From assembly GCA_903644035.1 (NCBI GenBank), contig CAHJXG010000276.1:1-7938 (forward strand): a stretch of 7,938 nucleotides of DNA. Reading direction: 5' to 3'. The notes beneath the pieces are model-generated. The model saw only the letters and a program-made list of their open reading frames with translations. It was not told the origin of the DNA and ran no database searches. The DNA is from Rhodospirillales bacterium (lineage in GTDB: Bacteria; Pseudomonadota; Alphaproteobacteria; Acetobacterales; Acetobacteraceae). This document shows, in pieces, positions 1 through 6,403 of this stretch; the stretch's first letter is position 1; each line of letters starts with the position of its first letter. A program made the translations under genes and the position numbers.

Positions 1-1818
1 GCCGTGCTGAACTCGGTGTTCCTCGACCATGCCGTGCGCGCCGGCATGACGGGCGCCATCGTGCATGTCAGCAAGATCAGGCCGTTGCACCTGATCGCTC
101 CCGAGGAAGTCGAGGTCGTCGAGGACCTGCTGTTCGACCGGCGGCGGGAGGGCTACGACCCGTTGCAGCGGCTGCTGGAGATCTTCGCCGACCGCAAGCT
201 GGCCGACGTGGCGAAGAAGGTCCGGGCCGACACCGTCGAGGGCCGCCTCCGGGACCGCATCATCGATGGCGACCGCAAGGGCCTGGCCGACGAGCTGGAC
301 GAGGCGATGCGGACCCAGCCGCCGCTCGACATCATCAACAACGTGCTGCTCGACGGCATGAAGGTGGTGGGCGAGCTGTTCGGCGCGGGCAAGATGCAGC
401 TGCCCTTCGTGCTGCAATCCGCCGAGACCATGAAGGCCGCGGTCGCCCATCTGGAGCCGCACATGGAGCGGGTGGCCGGGCAGGAGAAGGGCACCATCGT
501 GCTGGCCACCGTGAAGGGGGACGTGCACGACATCGGCAAGAACCTGGTCGACATCATCCTGACCAACAACGGCTACCGGGTGGTGAACCTCGGCATCAAG
601 GTGCCGCTCGCCGACATGGTCGCCGCCGCGAAGCAGCACCACGCCCATGCCATCGGCATGTCGGGGCTGCTGGTGAAAAGCACCGTCGTGATGCGGGAGA
701 ACCTGGAGGAGATGGGGCGGCAGGGGCTGGAGATCCCGGTCATGCTGGGGGGCGCGGCACTCACCCGCAACTACGTCGAGGATGACTGCGTGCAGGCCTA
801 TGCCTGCGGGCGCGTCGCCTATGCCCGCGATGCGTTCGACGGGCTGAACCTGATGGACAAGGTGACGGGCAACGGCTTCGACGACTACCTCGCGGCGGTG
901 CAGGCGAAGCGGTCCGGCAAGGCGCGCAACACGCAGCGCACGCTGGGCCAGGCCGATCAGCGCGCCTTCCGCCCGGTGGACGTGGCCGCCGTGCAGGCGC
1001 GCCGGCGTCGGCTGACGGCGGACGTGCCGCCGGCCGCGCCGCCGTTCTGGGGCGCCCGGATGATCGAGGCGGCGCCCAAGGCGGTGATCCCGTTTCTGAA
1101 CGAGCGATCGCTGTATCAATTCCAGTGGGGATTCCGCAAGCAGGGCAAGACGCTGGAGGATTTCCTGGGCTGGGCCAAGCAGGAGTTGCGCCCGGTGATG
1201 CGCCGGATGCTGGCGATCTGCGAGGCCGACAGCATCCTGCGCCCCCAGGCGATCTACGGCTACTGGAAGGCCGCCGGCCAGGGCAATGACCTCATCGTGT
1301 TCGACGAGGATGGGCAGACCGAGCTGTGCCGCTTCGCCCTGCCCCGCCAGCCCAAGGAGGACGGCGAGTGCATCGCCGACTTCTTCCGCGACGTGGACGA
1401 CGAAGGGCGCGACGTGATCGGCCTGCAGGTCGTCACCGTGGGGCAGAAGGCGTCCGACACGGCGCGGCTGTGGTTCGAGGACAACCGCTACCAGGACTAC
1501 CTCTATCTGCACGGCCTGTCGGTCGAGGTGGCGGAGGCGATGGCCGAATATACACACAAGCGCATTCGGGCCGAGCTGGGTTACGCGGGGGAGGACGACC
1601 GCGACATCGAGCGTATGCTGTCCCAGCACTACCGCGGGTCGCGCTACTCCTTCGGCTACCCGGCCTGCCCCCGGCTTGAGGACCAGGCGCCGTTGCTGCG
1701 CCTGCTGGACGCGGAGCGCATCGGCGTGTCGCTCTCGGACGAGTGGCAGCTGCACCCGGAGCAGTCGACAAGCGCCATCGTCGTGCTGAACCCGCGGGCG
1801 AAGTACTTCTCCGTGTAG
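1..1818 (+). CDS. metH: Cobalamin-dependent methionine synthase, C-terminal part (partial, 5' end outside window)
   Basis: This is the C-terminal half of the cytosolic enzyme that moves a methyl group from methyl-tetrahydrofolate to homocysteine through bound cobalamin. The frame is open from base 1, so the start and the homocysteine and most of the folate domains lie to the left. Counting from the first codon (605 visible residues), residues 1-35 are the end of the pterin-binding domain. About 75-150 form the helical cap. About 160-295 are the B12-binding fold with the DxHxxG motif D174-x-H176-x-x-G179, whose His ligates cobalt. About 340-605 are the reactivation domain that binds S-adenosylmethionine. 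There RxxxGY is R548..G552-Y553, and E512 and Y602 match the E. coli ligands E1097 and Y1189 in my remembered alignment. The E. coli D946 position appears to be Asn (N367). The protein stops about where E. coli V1192 lies, so it lacks the last ~35 residues of that enzyme. It heads a tight + strand gene series. Identification is firm. Confidence 0.97.
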   Translation, partial: AVLNSVFLDHAVRAGMTGAIVHVSKIRPLHLIAPEEVEVVEDLLFDRRREGYDPLQRLLEIFADRKLADVAKKVRADTVEGRLRDRIIDGDRKGLADELDEAMRTQPPLDIINNVLLDGMKVVGELFGAGKMQLPFVLQSAETMKAAVAHLEPHMERVAGQEKGTIVLATVKGDVHDIGKNLVDIILTNNGYRVVNLGIKVPLADMVAAAKQHHAHAIGMSGLLVKSTVVMRENLEEMGRQGLEIPVMLGGAALTRNYVEDDCVQAYACGRVAYARDAFDGLNLMDKVTGNGFDDYLAAVQAKRSGKARNTQRTLGQADQRAFRPVDVAAVQARRRRLTADVPPAAPPFWGARMIEAAPKAVIPFLNERSLYQFQWGFRKQGKTLEDFLGWAKQELRPVMRRMLAICEADSILRPQAIYGYWKAAGQGNDLIVFDEDGQTELCRFALPRQPKEDGECIADFFRDVDDEGRDVIGLQVVTVGQKASDTARLWFEDNRYQDYLYLHGLSVEVAEAMAEYTHKRIRAELGYAGEDDRDIERMLSQHYRGSRYSFGYPACPRLEDQAPLLRLLDAERIGVSLSDEWQLHPEQSTSAIVVLNPRAKYFSV

Positions 1819-1822
1819 CCCT

Positions 1823-1857
1823 CCCCTGCTAATTCGGTCCGGCGATAGGCGCAGGGG
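1823..1857 (+). repeat. Inverted repeat (7-bp arms) enclosing the ribosome binding site of the metal transporter gene
   Basis: CCCCTGC at 1823-1829 is perfectly complementary to GCAGGGG at 1851-1857, with a 21-nt loop. The right arm contains the AGGGG that serves as ribosome binding site for the TTG start at 1863. The left arm begins 4 nt after the metH stop, so a ribosome terminating on metH would cover it. Without a T-run after the right arm it does not look like an intrinsic terminator. The pairing is seen in the sequence. A regulatory role is inference, and such short GC arms can arise by chance in DNA of this composition. Confidence 0.35.
1853..1857 (+). promoter_or_regulatory. Ribosome binding site supporting a TTG start
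   Basis: AGGGG lies 5 nt before TTG at 1863. It is the only good Shine-Dalgarno match near the start of the transporter frame, and it decides for the TTG: the next in-frame ATG (Met21) would cut into the first membrane helix. Confidence 0.6.
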
Positions 1858-1862
1858 CAGCA

Positions 1863-2750
1863 TTGGACCAGGTGGGGCGCATCGCCGGCATCACGATCTT
1901 CGTCGGCGTCGCCGTGCTGGCGATGAAGGCGGGAGCGTGGTGGCTCACCGGCAGCGCCGCGCTGTACTCGGATGCGCTGGAGAGCGTGGTCAACGTCGTG
2001 GCGAGCCTGGTGGCGTTCGGGGCGCTGCGCCTGGCGGCCCGTCCGGCCGACGCGAACCACCCCTACGGGCACGACAAGGTCGAGTTCTTCGCCGCGGTGG
2101 TCGAGGGGGTGCTGATCATCGTGGCCGCCGGGTCGATCCTGCAGCATGCGTGGGCGACCTGGAACCAGCCCGCGTCGCTGCAGCAGCCATGGCTTGGGCT
2201 GGGGATCAACGCCTTGTCCACCGTGATGAACGCGGGCTGGGCGGCCGTGCTGACGCGGGCGGGCAAGCGGCACCGCTCGCCGGCGCTGGCGGCCGACGGG
2301 CGGCATTTGTGGACCGACGTGGTGACGTCGGTCAGCATCATCACCGGGCTGGTGCTGGCGGTGCAGACCGGGCTGAACTGGCTGGACCCGGCGCTGGCCG
2401 TGGGCGTCGCCGCGAGCGTGCTGTGGTCCGGCGTGCGCCTGGTGACGGACAGCGTCGGCGGCCTGATGGACGCGGCGCCGGCGGGGGTCATCGTGGAGCG
2501 CATCCGCCTGCTGGTCGGCCAGCACGCCGACGGGGCCATCGAGGCGCACGACCTGCGCACCCGGCACGCGGGACGGCTCACCTACCTCGAATTCCACCTC
2601 GTCGTTCCCGGTGAGATGCGGGTGGCGGAGGCGCACGCGATCTGCGACCGCATCGAGGCGGCCCTGAAGGCCGAGGTTGAGGGCCTGGTCATCACCATCC
2701 ATGTCGAGCCGGAGCTGAAAGCCAAGCACAGCGGCGTGCTGGTGCTGTGA
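1863..2750 (+). CDS. Cation diffusion facilitator (CDF) family metal transporter
   Basis: This is a 295-residue inner-membrane divalent metal/proton antiporter of the CDF family (FieF/YiiP-like size), expected to export Zn, Fe, Mn, Co or similar ions from the cytoplasm. Hydrophobic helices begin near residue 7. The helix 2 signature runs through S36-D37-A38-L39-E40 to N44, followed by the typical loop HPYGH (66-70) with K72. Helix 5 carries H148-x-x-x-D152 after A144-D145-G146. The C-terminal cytoplasmic domain (about 205-295) has the usual ferredoxin-like pattern with several histidines, ending in HVEPE. Aligning E40-S-V-V-N44 with YiiP D45-S-L-V-D49 makes transport site A E/N/H/D rather than D/D/H/D or H/D/H/D, so the substrate cannot be read off by analogy. 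The TTG start has a good ribosome binding site. The gene lies 44 nt after metH and 13 nt before the TonB gene, so co-transcription is likely. Family firm, metal unknown. Confidence 0.93.
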   Translation: MDQVGRIAGITIFVGVAVLAMKAGAWWLTGSAALYSDALESVVNVVASLVAFGALRLAARPADANHPYGHDKVEFFAAVVEGVLIIVAAGSILQHAWATWNQPASLQQPWLGLGINALSTVMNAGWAAVLTRAGKRHRSPALAADGRHLWTDVVTSVSIITGLVLAVQTGLNWLDPALAVGVAASVLWSGVRLVTDSVGGLMDAAPAGVIVERIRLLVGQHADGAIEAHDLRTRHAGRLTYLEFHLVVPGEMRVAEAHAICDRIEAALKAEVEGLVITIHVEPELKAKHSGVLVL

Positions 2751-2763
2751 CGGCGCCCATCTT

Positions 2764-3414
2764 GTGAAGGGGTGGGTTCTGCTGGCGTCCGTGATGCTGC
2801 ACGCCGTGGTGGTTGCGGCGCTGCTGCCCTGGCCCGCCGGGCGCGGCAGCGACACGGAGGAGCCGTCCATCGAGGTTGAACTGGTGCAGCGGCCTGACGC
2901 CGTCCAGGGCGCCCCCGTGACCGCTTCCGTCGCCGCAGCCCCCTCCCCGCCCTCCGTAGCGGAAGCCGCAAGCCCGTCCCCTCCCCTTCAGGCGGAGCCC
3001 TCCGGGGCGGAGCCGGCAGCACCGGTCCGCGGTCCCTCCGGCGCCGCAGCGCCCATGAGCACGCCTGCCGTCAACCTCGGGAACTCGGAGGAAACCCGGG
3101 AGGGCGTCGATGTCACGGGGAAAGGCGTGATCCCCGCGCGCCCCGACAGCGCGTTCCGCAACCTGCCCCCGGCCTACCCCGTCGAGGCGGCGCGGCAGCG
3201 CGCGCAGGGGACCGTGACGCTGCTGATCCACGTATCGGCCCAGGGCCGGCCGCAGGACGTGGTGATCGCGAGCAGCAGCGGCGTTGCGAGCCTCGACCGC
3301 GCGGCGCGCAACGCCGTGCGGCAATGGCGCTTTACCCCGGCGCGAAATCAAGGCACGCCGGTACCGTTCGACTACTCGCTCGATATCCGTTTTGTTCTTG
3401 GGGATAAGCAATGA
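2764..3414 (+). CDS. TonB-family energy transducer
   Basis: This 216-residue periplasm-spanning protein transmits proton-motive force from an ExbB/ExbD motor to TonB-dependent outer-membrane receptors (siderophores, vitamin B12, others). The N-terminal anchor (about residues 4-22) contains S9-x-x-x-H13, the Ser/His pair of the TonB transmembrane helix. A proline/alanine-rich periplasmic linker covers about 45-100. It is built of SP/PP/AEP-type segments rather than long Glu-Pro/Lys-Pro repeats. The C-terminal TonB domain (about 130-216) starts at the Y138-P139 motif and carries the GTVTLLIHV strand, SSG, LDRAA and WRFTPA elements. The GTG start at 2764 is chosen because later starts would remove the S9/H13 helix; its ribosome binding site is weak, so coupling to the upstream gene 13 nt away is plausible. 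The stop overlaps the next start as ATGA. No exbB, exbD or receptor gene is in view. Family firm; which receptor it serves is not shown. Confidence 0.92.
   Translation: MKGWVLLASVMLHAVVVAALLPWPAGRGSDTEEPSIEVELVQRPDAVQGAPVTASVAAAPSPPSVAEAASPSPPLQAEPSGAEPAAPVRGPSGAAAPMSTPAVNLGNSEETREGVDVTGKGVIPARPDSAFRNLPPAYPVEAARQRAQGTVTLLIHVSAQGRPQDVVIASSSGVASLDRAARNAVRQWRFTPARNQGTPVPFDYSLDIRFVLGDKQ
3400..3414 (+). promoter_or_regulatory. ATGA stop/start overlap with ribosome binding site (translational coupling)
   Basis: The adenosyltransferase ATG (3411-3413) overlaps the TGA stop of the TonB gene (3412-3414). GGGGAT at 3400-3405, inside the TonB gene, lies 5 nt before the ATG and can serve as ribosome binding site. 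This arrangement normally means the two proteins are translated from one mRNA, often by re-initiation. Confidence 0.75.
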
Positions 3415-3989
3415 TCAGAATTGACAGGGTCGTGACCCGCGGCGGCGATGGCGGGGAGACCTCCTTGGGTGACGGCACCCGCGTGCCCAAGGACGCCCTG
3501 CGCGTCGAGGCTTACGGCACCGTGGACGAGGCGAACGCGACCATCGGCCTGCTGCGCCTGCACACCGCGGGCGATGCGGAGGCCGACGCCATGCTGGCCC
3601 GCATCCAGAACGACCTGTTCGACGTGGGCGCCGACCTCTGCGTGCCGGGCGCCGCCGGCGAGCGCCTGCGGGTGACAGACGCGCCAAACCTGCGGCTCGA
3701 AGGCGAGGTCGCGGCGATGAACGCGGCCCTGCCGGCGCTGACCAGCTTCATCCTGCCGGGCGGCACCCCGGCCGCCGCCTACGCCCACCTGGCGCGCACC
3801 GTCGTACGTCGGGCCGAGCGCCTGGTGGTGCGGCTGTCCCATGAGGAGGAGGTGAACACGGCGGTGATCCGGCTGCTGAACCGCCTCTCGGATCACCTGT
3901 TCGTGCTCGGCCGCCGGCTCAACCCTGATGGCGACGTGCAGTGGGTGCCCGGCGCGAACCGCGAGCCTCAGGCCGCCCCGGCGACGTAG
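3411..3989 (+). CDS. PduO-type ATP:cob(I)alamin adenosyltransferase
   Basis: This 192-residue cytosolic enzyme transfers the adenosyl group of ATP to cob(I)alamin or cob(I)yrinic acid a,c-diamide, giving the coenzyme form of B12. It belongs to the PduO/MMAB family (trimeric five-helix bundles), not the CobA/BtuR fold. The N-terminal ATP-binding segment has T9-R-G-G-D13-G-G-E-T17 followed by LGDG, then P26-K27-D28 and the EAYGTVDEAN block (33-42). The C-terminal signature R129-x-x-x-R133-R134-A-E136-R matches the human MMAB Arg186/Arg190/Arg191/Glu193 cluster, where disease mutations fall. It is followed by N-R-L-S-D near the C-terminus. Length and ends are normal for the family. It shares an ATGA overlap with the TonB gene. 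The last 22 nt overlap the end of the convergent CBS gene. Because MetH uses methylcobalamin, the adenosyl product must serve other enzymes or B12 salvage. Confidence 0.95.
   Translation: MIRIDRVVTRGGDGGETSLGDGTRVPKDALRVEAYGTVDEANATIGLLRLHTAGDAEADAMLARIQNDLFDVGADLCVPGAAGERLRVTDAPNLRLEGEVAAMNAALPALTSFILPGGTPAAAYAHLARTVVRRAERLVVRLSHEEEVNTAVIRLLNRLSDHLFVLGRRLNPDGDVQWVPGANREPQAAPAT
3968..3989. other. Tail-to-tail overlap of two convergent genes
   Basis: The + strand adenosyltransferase ends with TAG at 3987-3989 and the - strand CBS gene ends with TGA at 3970-3968, so 22 nt code on both strands. I see no hairpin with a T-run on either strand here, so transcription from either side probably reads into the other gene. 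Confidence 0.85.
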
Positions 3990-4402
3990 GCCTTCAGGCT
4001 GTCCATCTCCTGCTCCTGCTGGCTGAGGCGGGCCTTCACGATGTCGCCGATGCTGACGATGCCCACCATCCGGTCGCCGTCCATGACCGGCAGGTGACGG
4101 AACCGCCCGCGCGTCATCATCTCCGTGGCCTGCGCCACTGTCGTGGTGTGTGTGGCAGTTTTCAGGTTTCGCGTCATCAGCTGCGCCGCCGTCATCGCCA
4201 GCGTCCGGCTGCCGTGCTCGGCCAGGCTGCCCACGATGTCGCGCTCGCTGACGATGCCGAGGAGCTGCTGCGCCGCGTCCATCACGACGACCGCGCCGAT
4301 GCGCCGGGCGGCGAGTTGCTCGGCGACCTCGGCGACCGTCGCGGTTGGGGCGACGTGGGCGACCTCGTGGCCCTTATGCTTTAGAATTGCAGCGATCGTC
4401 AT
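3968..4402 (-). CDS. Two-CBS-domain protein
   Basis: This 144-residue soluble protein consists of a Bateman module (two CBS domains) and little else. CBS1 covers about residues 8-62 (TVAEVAEQLAARRIGAVVV core, GIVSERDIV end). CBS2 covers about 74-130 (TVAQATEMM, FRHLPVMDGDRMVGIVSIGDIV). Such modules bind adenosine nucleotides (AMP, ATP, NAD, sometimes S-adenosylmethionine) and act as energy or ligand sensors for partner proteins. Stand-alone versions are common in alphaproteobacteria and their partners are usually unknown. The ATG start is supported by a strong ribosome binding site 6 nt upstream. It follows the ABC exporter gene on the same strand after 104 nt, so it may be a separate unit or the end of that one. 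Family firm, biological role not known. Confidence 0.92.
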   Translation of the reverse strand: MTIAAILKHKGHEVAHVAPTATVAEVAEQLAARRIGAVVVMDAAQQLLGIVSERDIVGSLAEHGSRTLAMTAAQLMTRNLKTATHTTTVAQATEMMTRGRFRHLPVMDGDRMVGIVSIGDIVKARLSQQEQEMDSLKAYVAGAA

Positions 4403-4408
4403 CGCGAT

Positions 4409-4414
4409 CCTCCC
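4409..4414 (-). promoter_or_regulatory. Strong ribosome binding site of the CBS gene
   Basis: On the - strand the sequence reads AAGGGAGGATCGCG then ATG. GGGAGG is 6 nt before the ATG at 4402, the best Shine-Dalgarno match in the window. Confidence 0.75.
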
Positions 4415-4436
4415 TTACCAGAACCGGTATGCTGCG

Positions 4437-4462
4437 CCCTTGCCGGCCAAGATTGCAAAGGG
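4437..4462 (-). repeat. Imperfect inverted repeat between the ABC exporter gene and the CBS gene
   Basis: On the + strand CCCTTGC (4437-4443) faces GCAAAGGG (4455-4462), seven pairs with one bulged A and an 11-nt loop. It sits in the 104-nt spacer, 35 nt upstream of the CBS start and 45 nt after the exporter stop. No T-run follows on either strand, so an intrinsic terminator is not supported. An operator or an mRNA processing hairpin is possible. No convincing promoter boxes were seen in the spacer. Confidence 0.25.
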
Positions 4463-4506
4463 TCTGTGAGCAGCCGCAGCAACCCGGGCCTGAGGCAAGG
4501 GACAGG

Positions 4507-6276
4507 CTACTCCGCGGCGTGGGCCAAGGCCGGGCTGAGCTGAGTGGCGACCAGCTCGGCAAAGCGGCCACGCTGTGCCAGAAGCTGGTCGAAGCTGCCG
4601 CGCTCCACCACCCGCCCCTGGTCGAACACGAGGATCTCATCGGCGTCGCGCACCGTGCTCAGGCGGTGGGCGATGATGAAGGTGGTGCGGCCCTTCATCA
4701 GCGTGGCCATGGCGCGGGAGACGCGGGCCTCCGTCGCGGCATCGAGCGCGCTGGTCGCCTCGTCCAGGATCAAGATCGGCGGGTCCTTGAGCAGGGCGCG
4801 GGCGATGGCCAGGCGCTGCCGCTGCCCGCCGGACAGGGTGGCGCCACGCTCGCCCACGATGGTGTCGTAGCCCTGGGGCTGGCGGATGATGAACTCGTGC
4901 GCGTCGGCCTGGCGGCAGGCGCGCTCGATGTCCTCGTCCGTCGCGTCGTGGCGGCCGATGCGCAGGTTCTCCCGGATCGAGCGGTTGAACAGCAGGCTCT
5001 CCTGGAAGACGACGCCGATCGAGCGCCGCAGGCTCTCAAGCGACACGTCGCGCAGGTCCTGGCCGTCGATCTTGATGGTGCCGTGCACGGGGTCCCACAG
5101 ACGCTGCAGCAGGTTCATCGCCGTCGATTTGCCGGCGCCAGTCTGGCCGACGAGGGCCACGGACGTGCCGGGCCGCGCGGTGAAGGACACGTCGGCCAGG
5201 ATGCTGGGACCGCCGGGGTAGGCGAAGCTCACCTTGTCGAACTGGACCTCGCCGTCCGGCGCCACCAGCTCCGCGGCATGCGGCTTCTCCGGAACCGAGG
5301 ACTTCGCATCCAGCACGCTGAAGAAGTCGTCCAGGATCGGCACCTGGAGGAACAGCCGGGAGGCAAACTGCACGGCGGATTCCAGGCGGCCGATCAGCAG
5401 CGTGGCAAACCCCATGAAGGACACGATCTCGCCGACCGTCGCCTTGCCCTGGATGTGCAGGAGGGTGCCGATCAGGACGATGGCGATGACCGCGAGCGTG
5501 CTGGCGGCGCGGGTCAGCACGTTGACCACGGCCCACCAGTTCAGCACGGGGAACTGGTAGCGTATCACGTCTTCGATGATCTGGCCGAACAGGCGGCTTT
5601 CCGCGGCGAGCCGCGTGAAGGACTGCACGACCATGACGTTGGCCAGCGCGTCCTGCGCCGTGCCGGCCAGCTGCCCCTGGTAGTACTCGGCCCGGCGCTG
5701 CCCCACCTCCGTCTTGCGCACCACCATGAGCGTCAGCACGACGAACACCACCACCAGCACCACCAAGGTCAAGGCGAGGCGCCAGTTCAGCAGGAAGGTG
5801 AACGGCAGCAGGACCAGGACGGCGATGTAGGTGGAAAGCTGGTCCTTGAAGAAGGTGAGCCAAAGCCCGAACAGCGCGTCCGACCCGCCCAGCATGACCT
5901 TCATCAGGCGCCCGGAGTGGATGTCGCCGTGGAAGGACAGCGGCAGCGACAGGACATGGCCGAAGTAGCGGTTCATGACCTGCAGGCGGTTGTGGTGCGC
6001 CATGCGCTCCGAATGCAGCGAGGTCGCGATGTTGGCGCCGATGGCCGCTGCGCCGACCGCAAACCAGATGCCCAGCAGGATGGCGGACTGAGACCAGAGC
6101 TGGTCTGACGGAAGCTGGTCGGATCGCGTCAGCAGGCCGATCACCCGGCCGAACAGCAAGGGGTCCAGGAACTGCAGCCCGGCCACGACGACGTTCGCGG
6201 CGCCCAGCATGATCGCCAGACGTTTGTCGGATCGCAGGACGGCAAGGGCCTGGCGGTAGATTTTGATGAAACGCAT
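4507..6276 (-). CDS. ABC exporter with fused membrane and ATPase domains, NdvA/ChvA (cyclic beta-glucan exporter) type
   Basis: This 589-residue half-transporter is expected to dimerise in the inner membrane. Numbered from the ATG at 6276, the six-helix membrane domain spans about 15-300, and the ATPase domain about 330-570. The latter has Walker A GQTGAGKST around K383, signature LSGGQ 481-485, Walker B ILILDE with D505 and catalytic E506, and the H-loop His537. Stretches such as the SGRLMKVML-to-ALFGLWLTFF region and VVFQESLLFNRSI resemble NdvA/ChvA of rhizobia and agrobacteria, which export cyclic beta-1,2-glucan to the periplasm. The substrate here is inferred only from that likeness, as no glucan synthase (ndvB) is in view, and related exporters of lipids or drugs share the same layout. 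A TTG at 6297 would add 7 residues but has no ribosome binding site. The ATG at 6276 has GGATGG 4 nt upstream and fits the short N-terminus of NdvA. Confidence 0.9.
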   Translation of the reverse strand: MRFIKIYRQALAVLRSDKRLAIMLGAANVVVAGLQFLDPLLFGRVIGLLTRSDQLPSDQLWSQSAILLGIWFAVGAAAIGANIATSLHSERMAHHNRLQVMNRYFGHVLSLPLSFHGDIHSGRLMKVMLGGSDALFGLWLTFFKDQLSTYIAVLVLLPFTFLLNWRLALTLVVLVVVFVVLTLMVVRKTEVGQRRAEYYQGQLAGTAQDALANVMVVQSFTRLAAESRLFGQIIEDVIRYQFPVLNWWAVVNVLTRAASTLAVIAIVLIGTLLHIQGKATVGEIVSFMGFATLLIGRLESAVQFASRLFLQVPILDDFFSVLDAKSSVPEKPHAAELVAPDGEVQFDKVSFAYPGGPSILADVSFTARPGTSVALVGQTGAGKSTAMNLLQRLWDPVHGTIKIDGQDLRDVSLESLRRSIGVVFQESLLFNRSIRENLRIGRHDATDEDIERACRQADAHEFIIRQPQGYDTIVGERGATLSGGQRQRLAIARALLKDPPILILDEATSALDAATEARVSRAMATLMKGRTTFIIAHRLSTVRDADEILVFDQGRVVERGSFDQLLAQRGRFAELVATQLSPALAHAAE

Positions 6277-6403
6277 GACGCCATCCGCTGCAGACAAGGG
6301 TGACCGGGCAAGCGTGCCTCTCGGCGACGCACCGTGACTTCTACGCGCCGATCACGGCAACAAGAGGGCAAGCATAAAAGAAATTTTTTTGAATCCAGCC
6401 GTG
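6277..6403 (-). promoter_or_regulatory. Intergenic region with AT-rich tract, probable promoter region of the ABC exporter gene
   Basis: These 127 nt separate the pdxY stop from the exporter start. Positions 6372-6395 form the most AT-rich run in the window, including seven T in a row (6384-6390) next to AAA and a TATGCT-like box on the - strand (TTTTATGCTTG). This fits a promoter with an upstream A-tract reading toward the exporter gene about 100 nt away, but no good -35 box lies at the right spacing. No hairpin precedes the tract, so it is not a clear terminator for pdxY. GGGCAAGC occurs twice, at 6306 and 6366. Confidence 0.3.

Noticed and set aside
1656..2870. Long - strand open frame (404 codons) opposite metH, CDF and tonB
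   Set aside because: It crosses three well-supported + strand genes, has low-complexity Arg/His/Gln-rich composition and no recognisable domain.
4403..4506. Candidate promoter for the CBS gene (TTGCAA and CATACC on the - strand)
   Set aside because: The spacing between the boxes is about 21 nt and the -10 match is poor, so it is not reported as a promoter.
4345..6108. Long + strand open frame (587 codons) opposite the ABC exporter gene
   Set aside because: It is rich in Gln, His, Arg and Gly with no domain pattern, as expected from the complement of a GC-rich gene, while the - strand frame carries complete Walker A, signature, Walker B and H-loop motifs.
6277..6297. Upstream TTG start for the ABC exporter (7 extra residues)
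   Set aside because: No ribosome binding site precedes the TTG; the ATG at 6276 has one and fits the N-terminus of NdvA-type exporters.
6306..6373. Direct repeat GGGCAAGC at 6306 and 6366
   Set aside because: Only 8 nt, two copies, in GC-rich DNA; no sign of an attachment site, transposon end or operator array.
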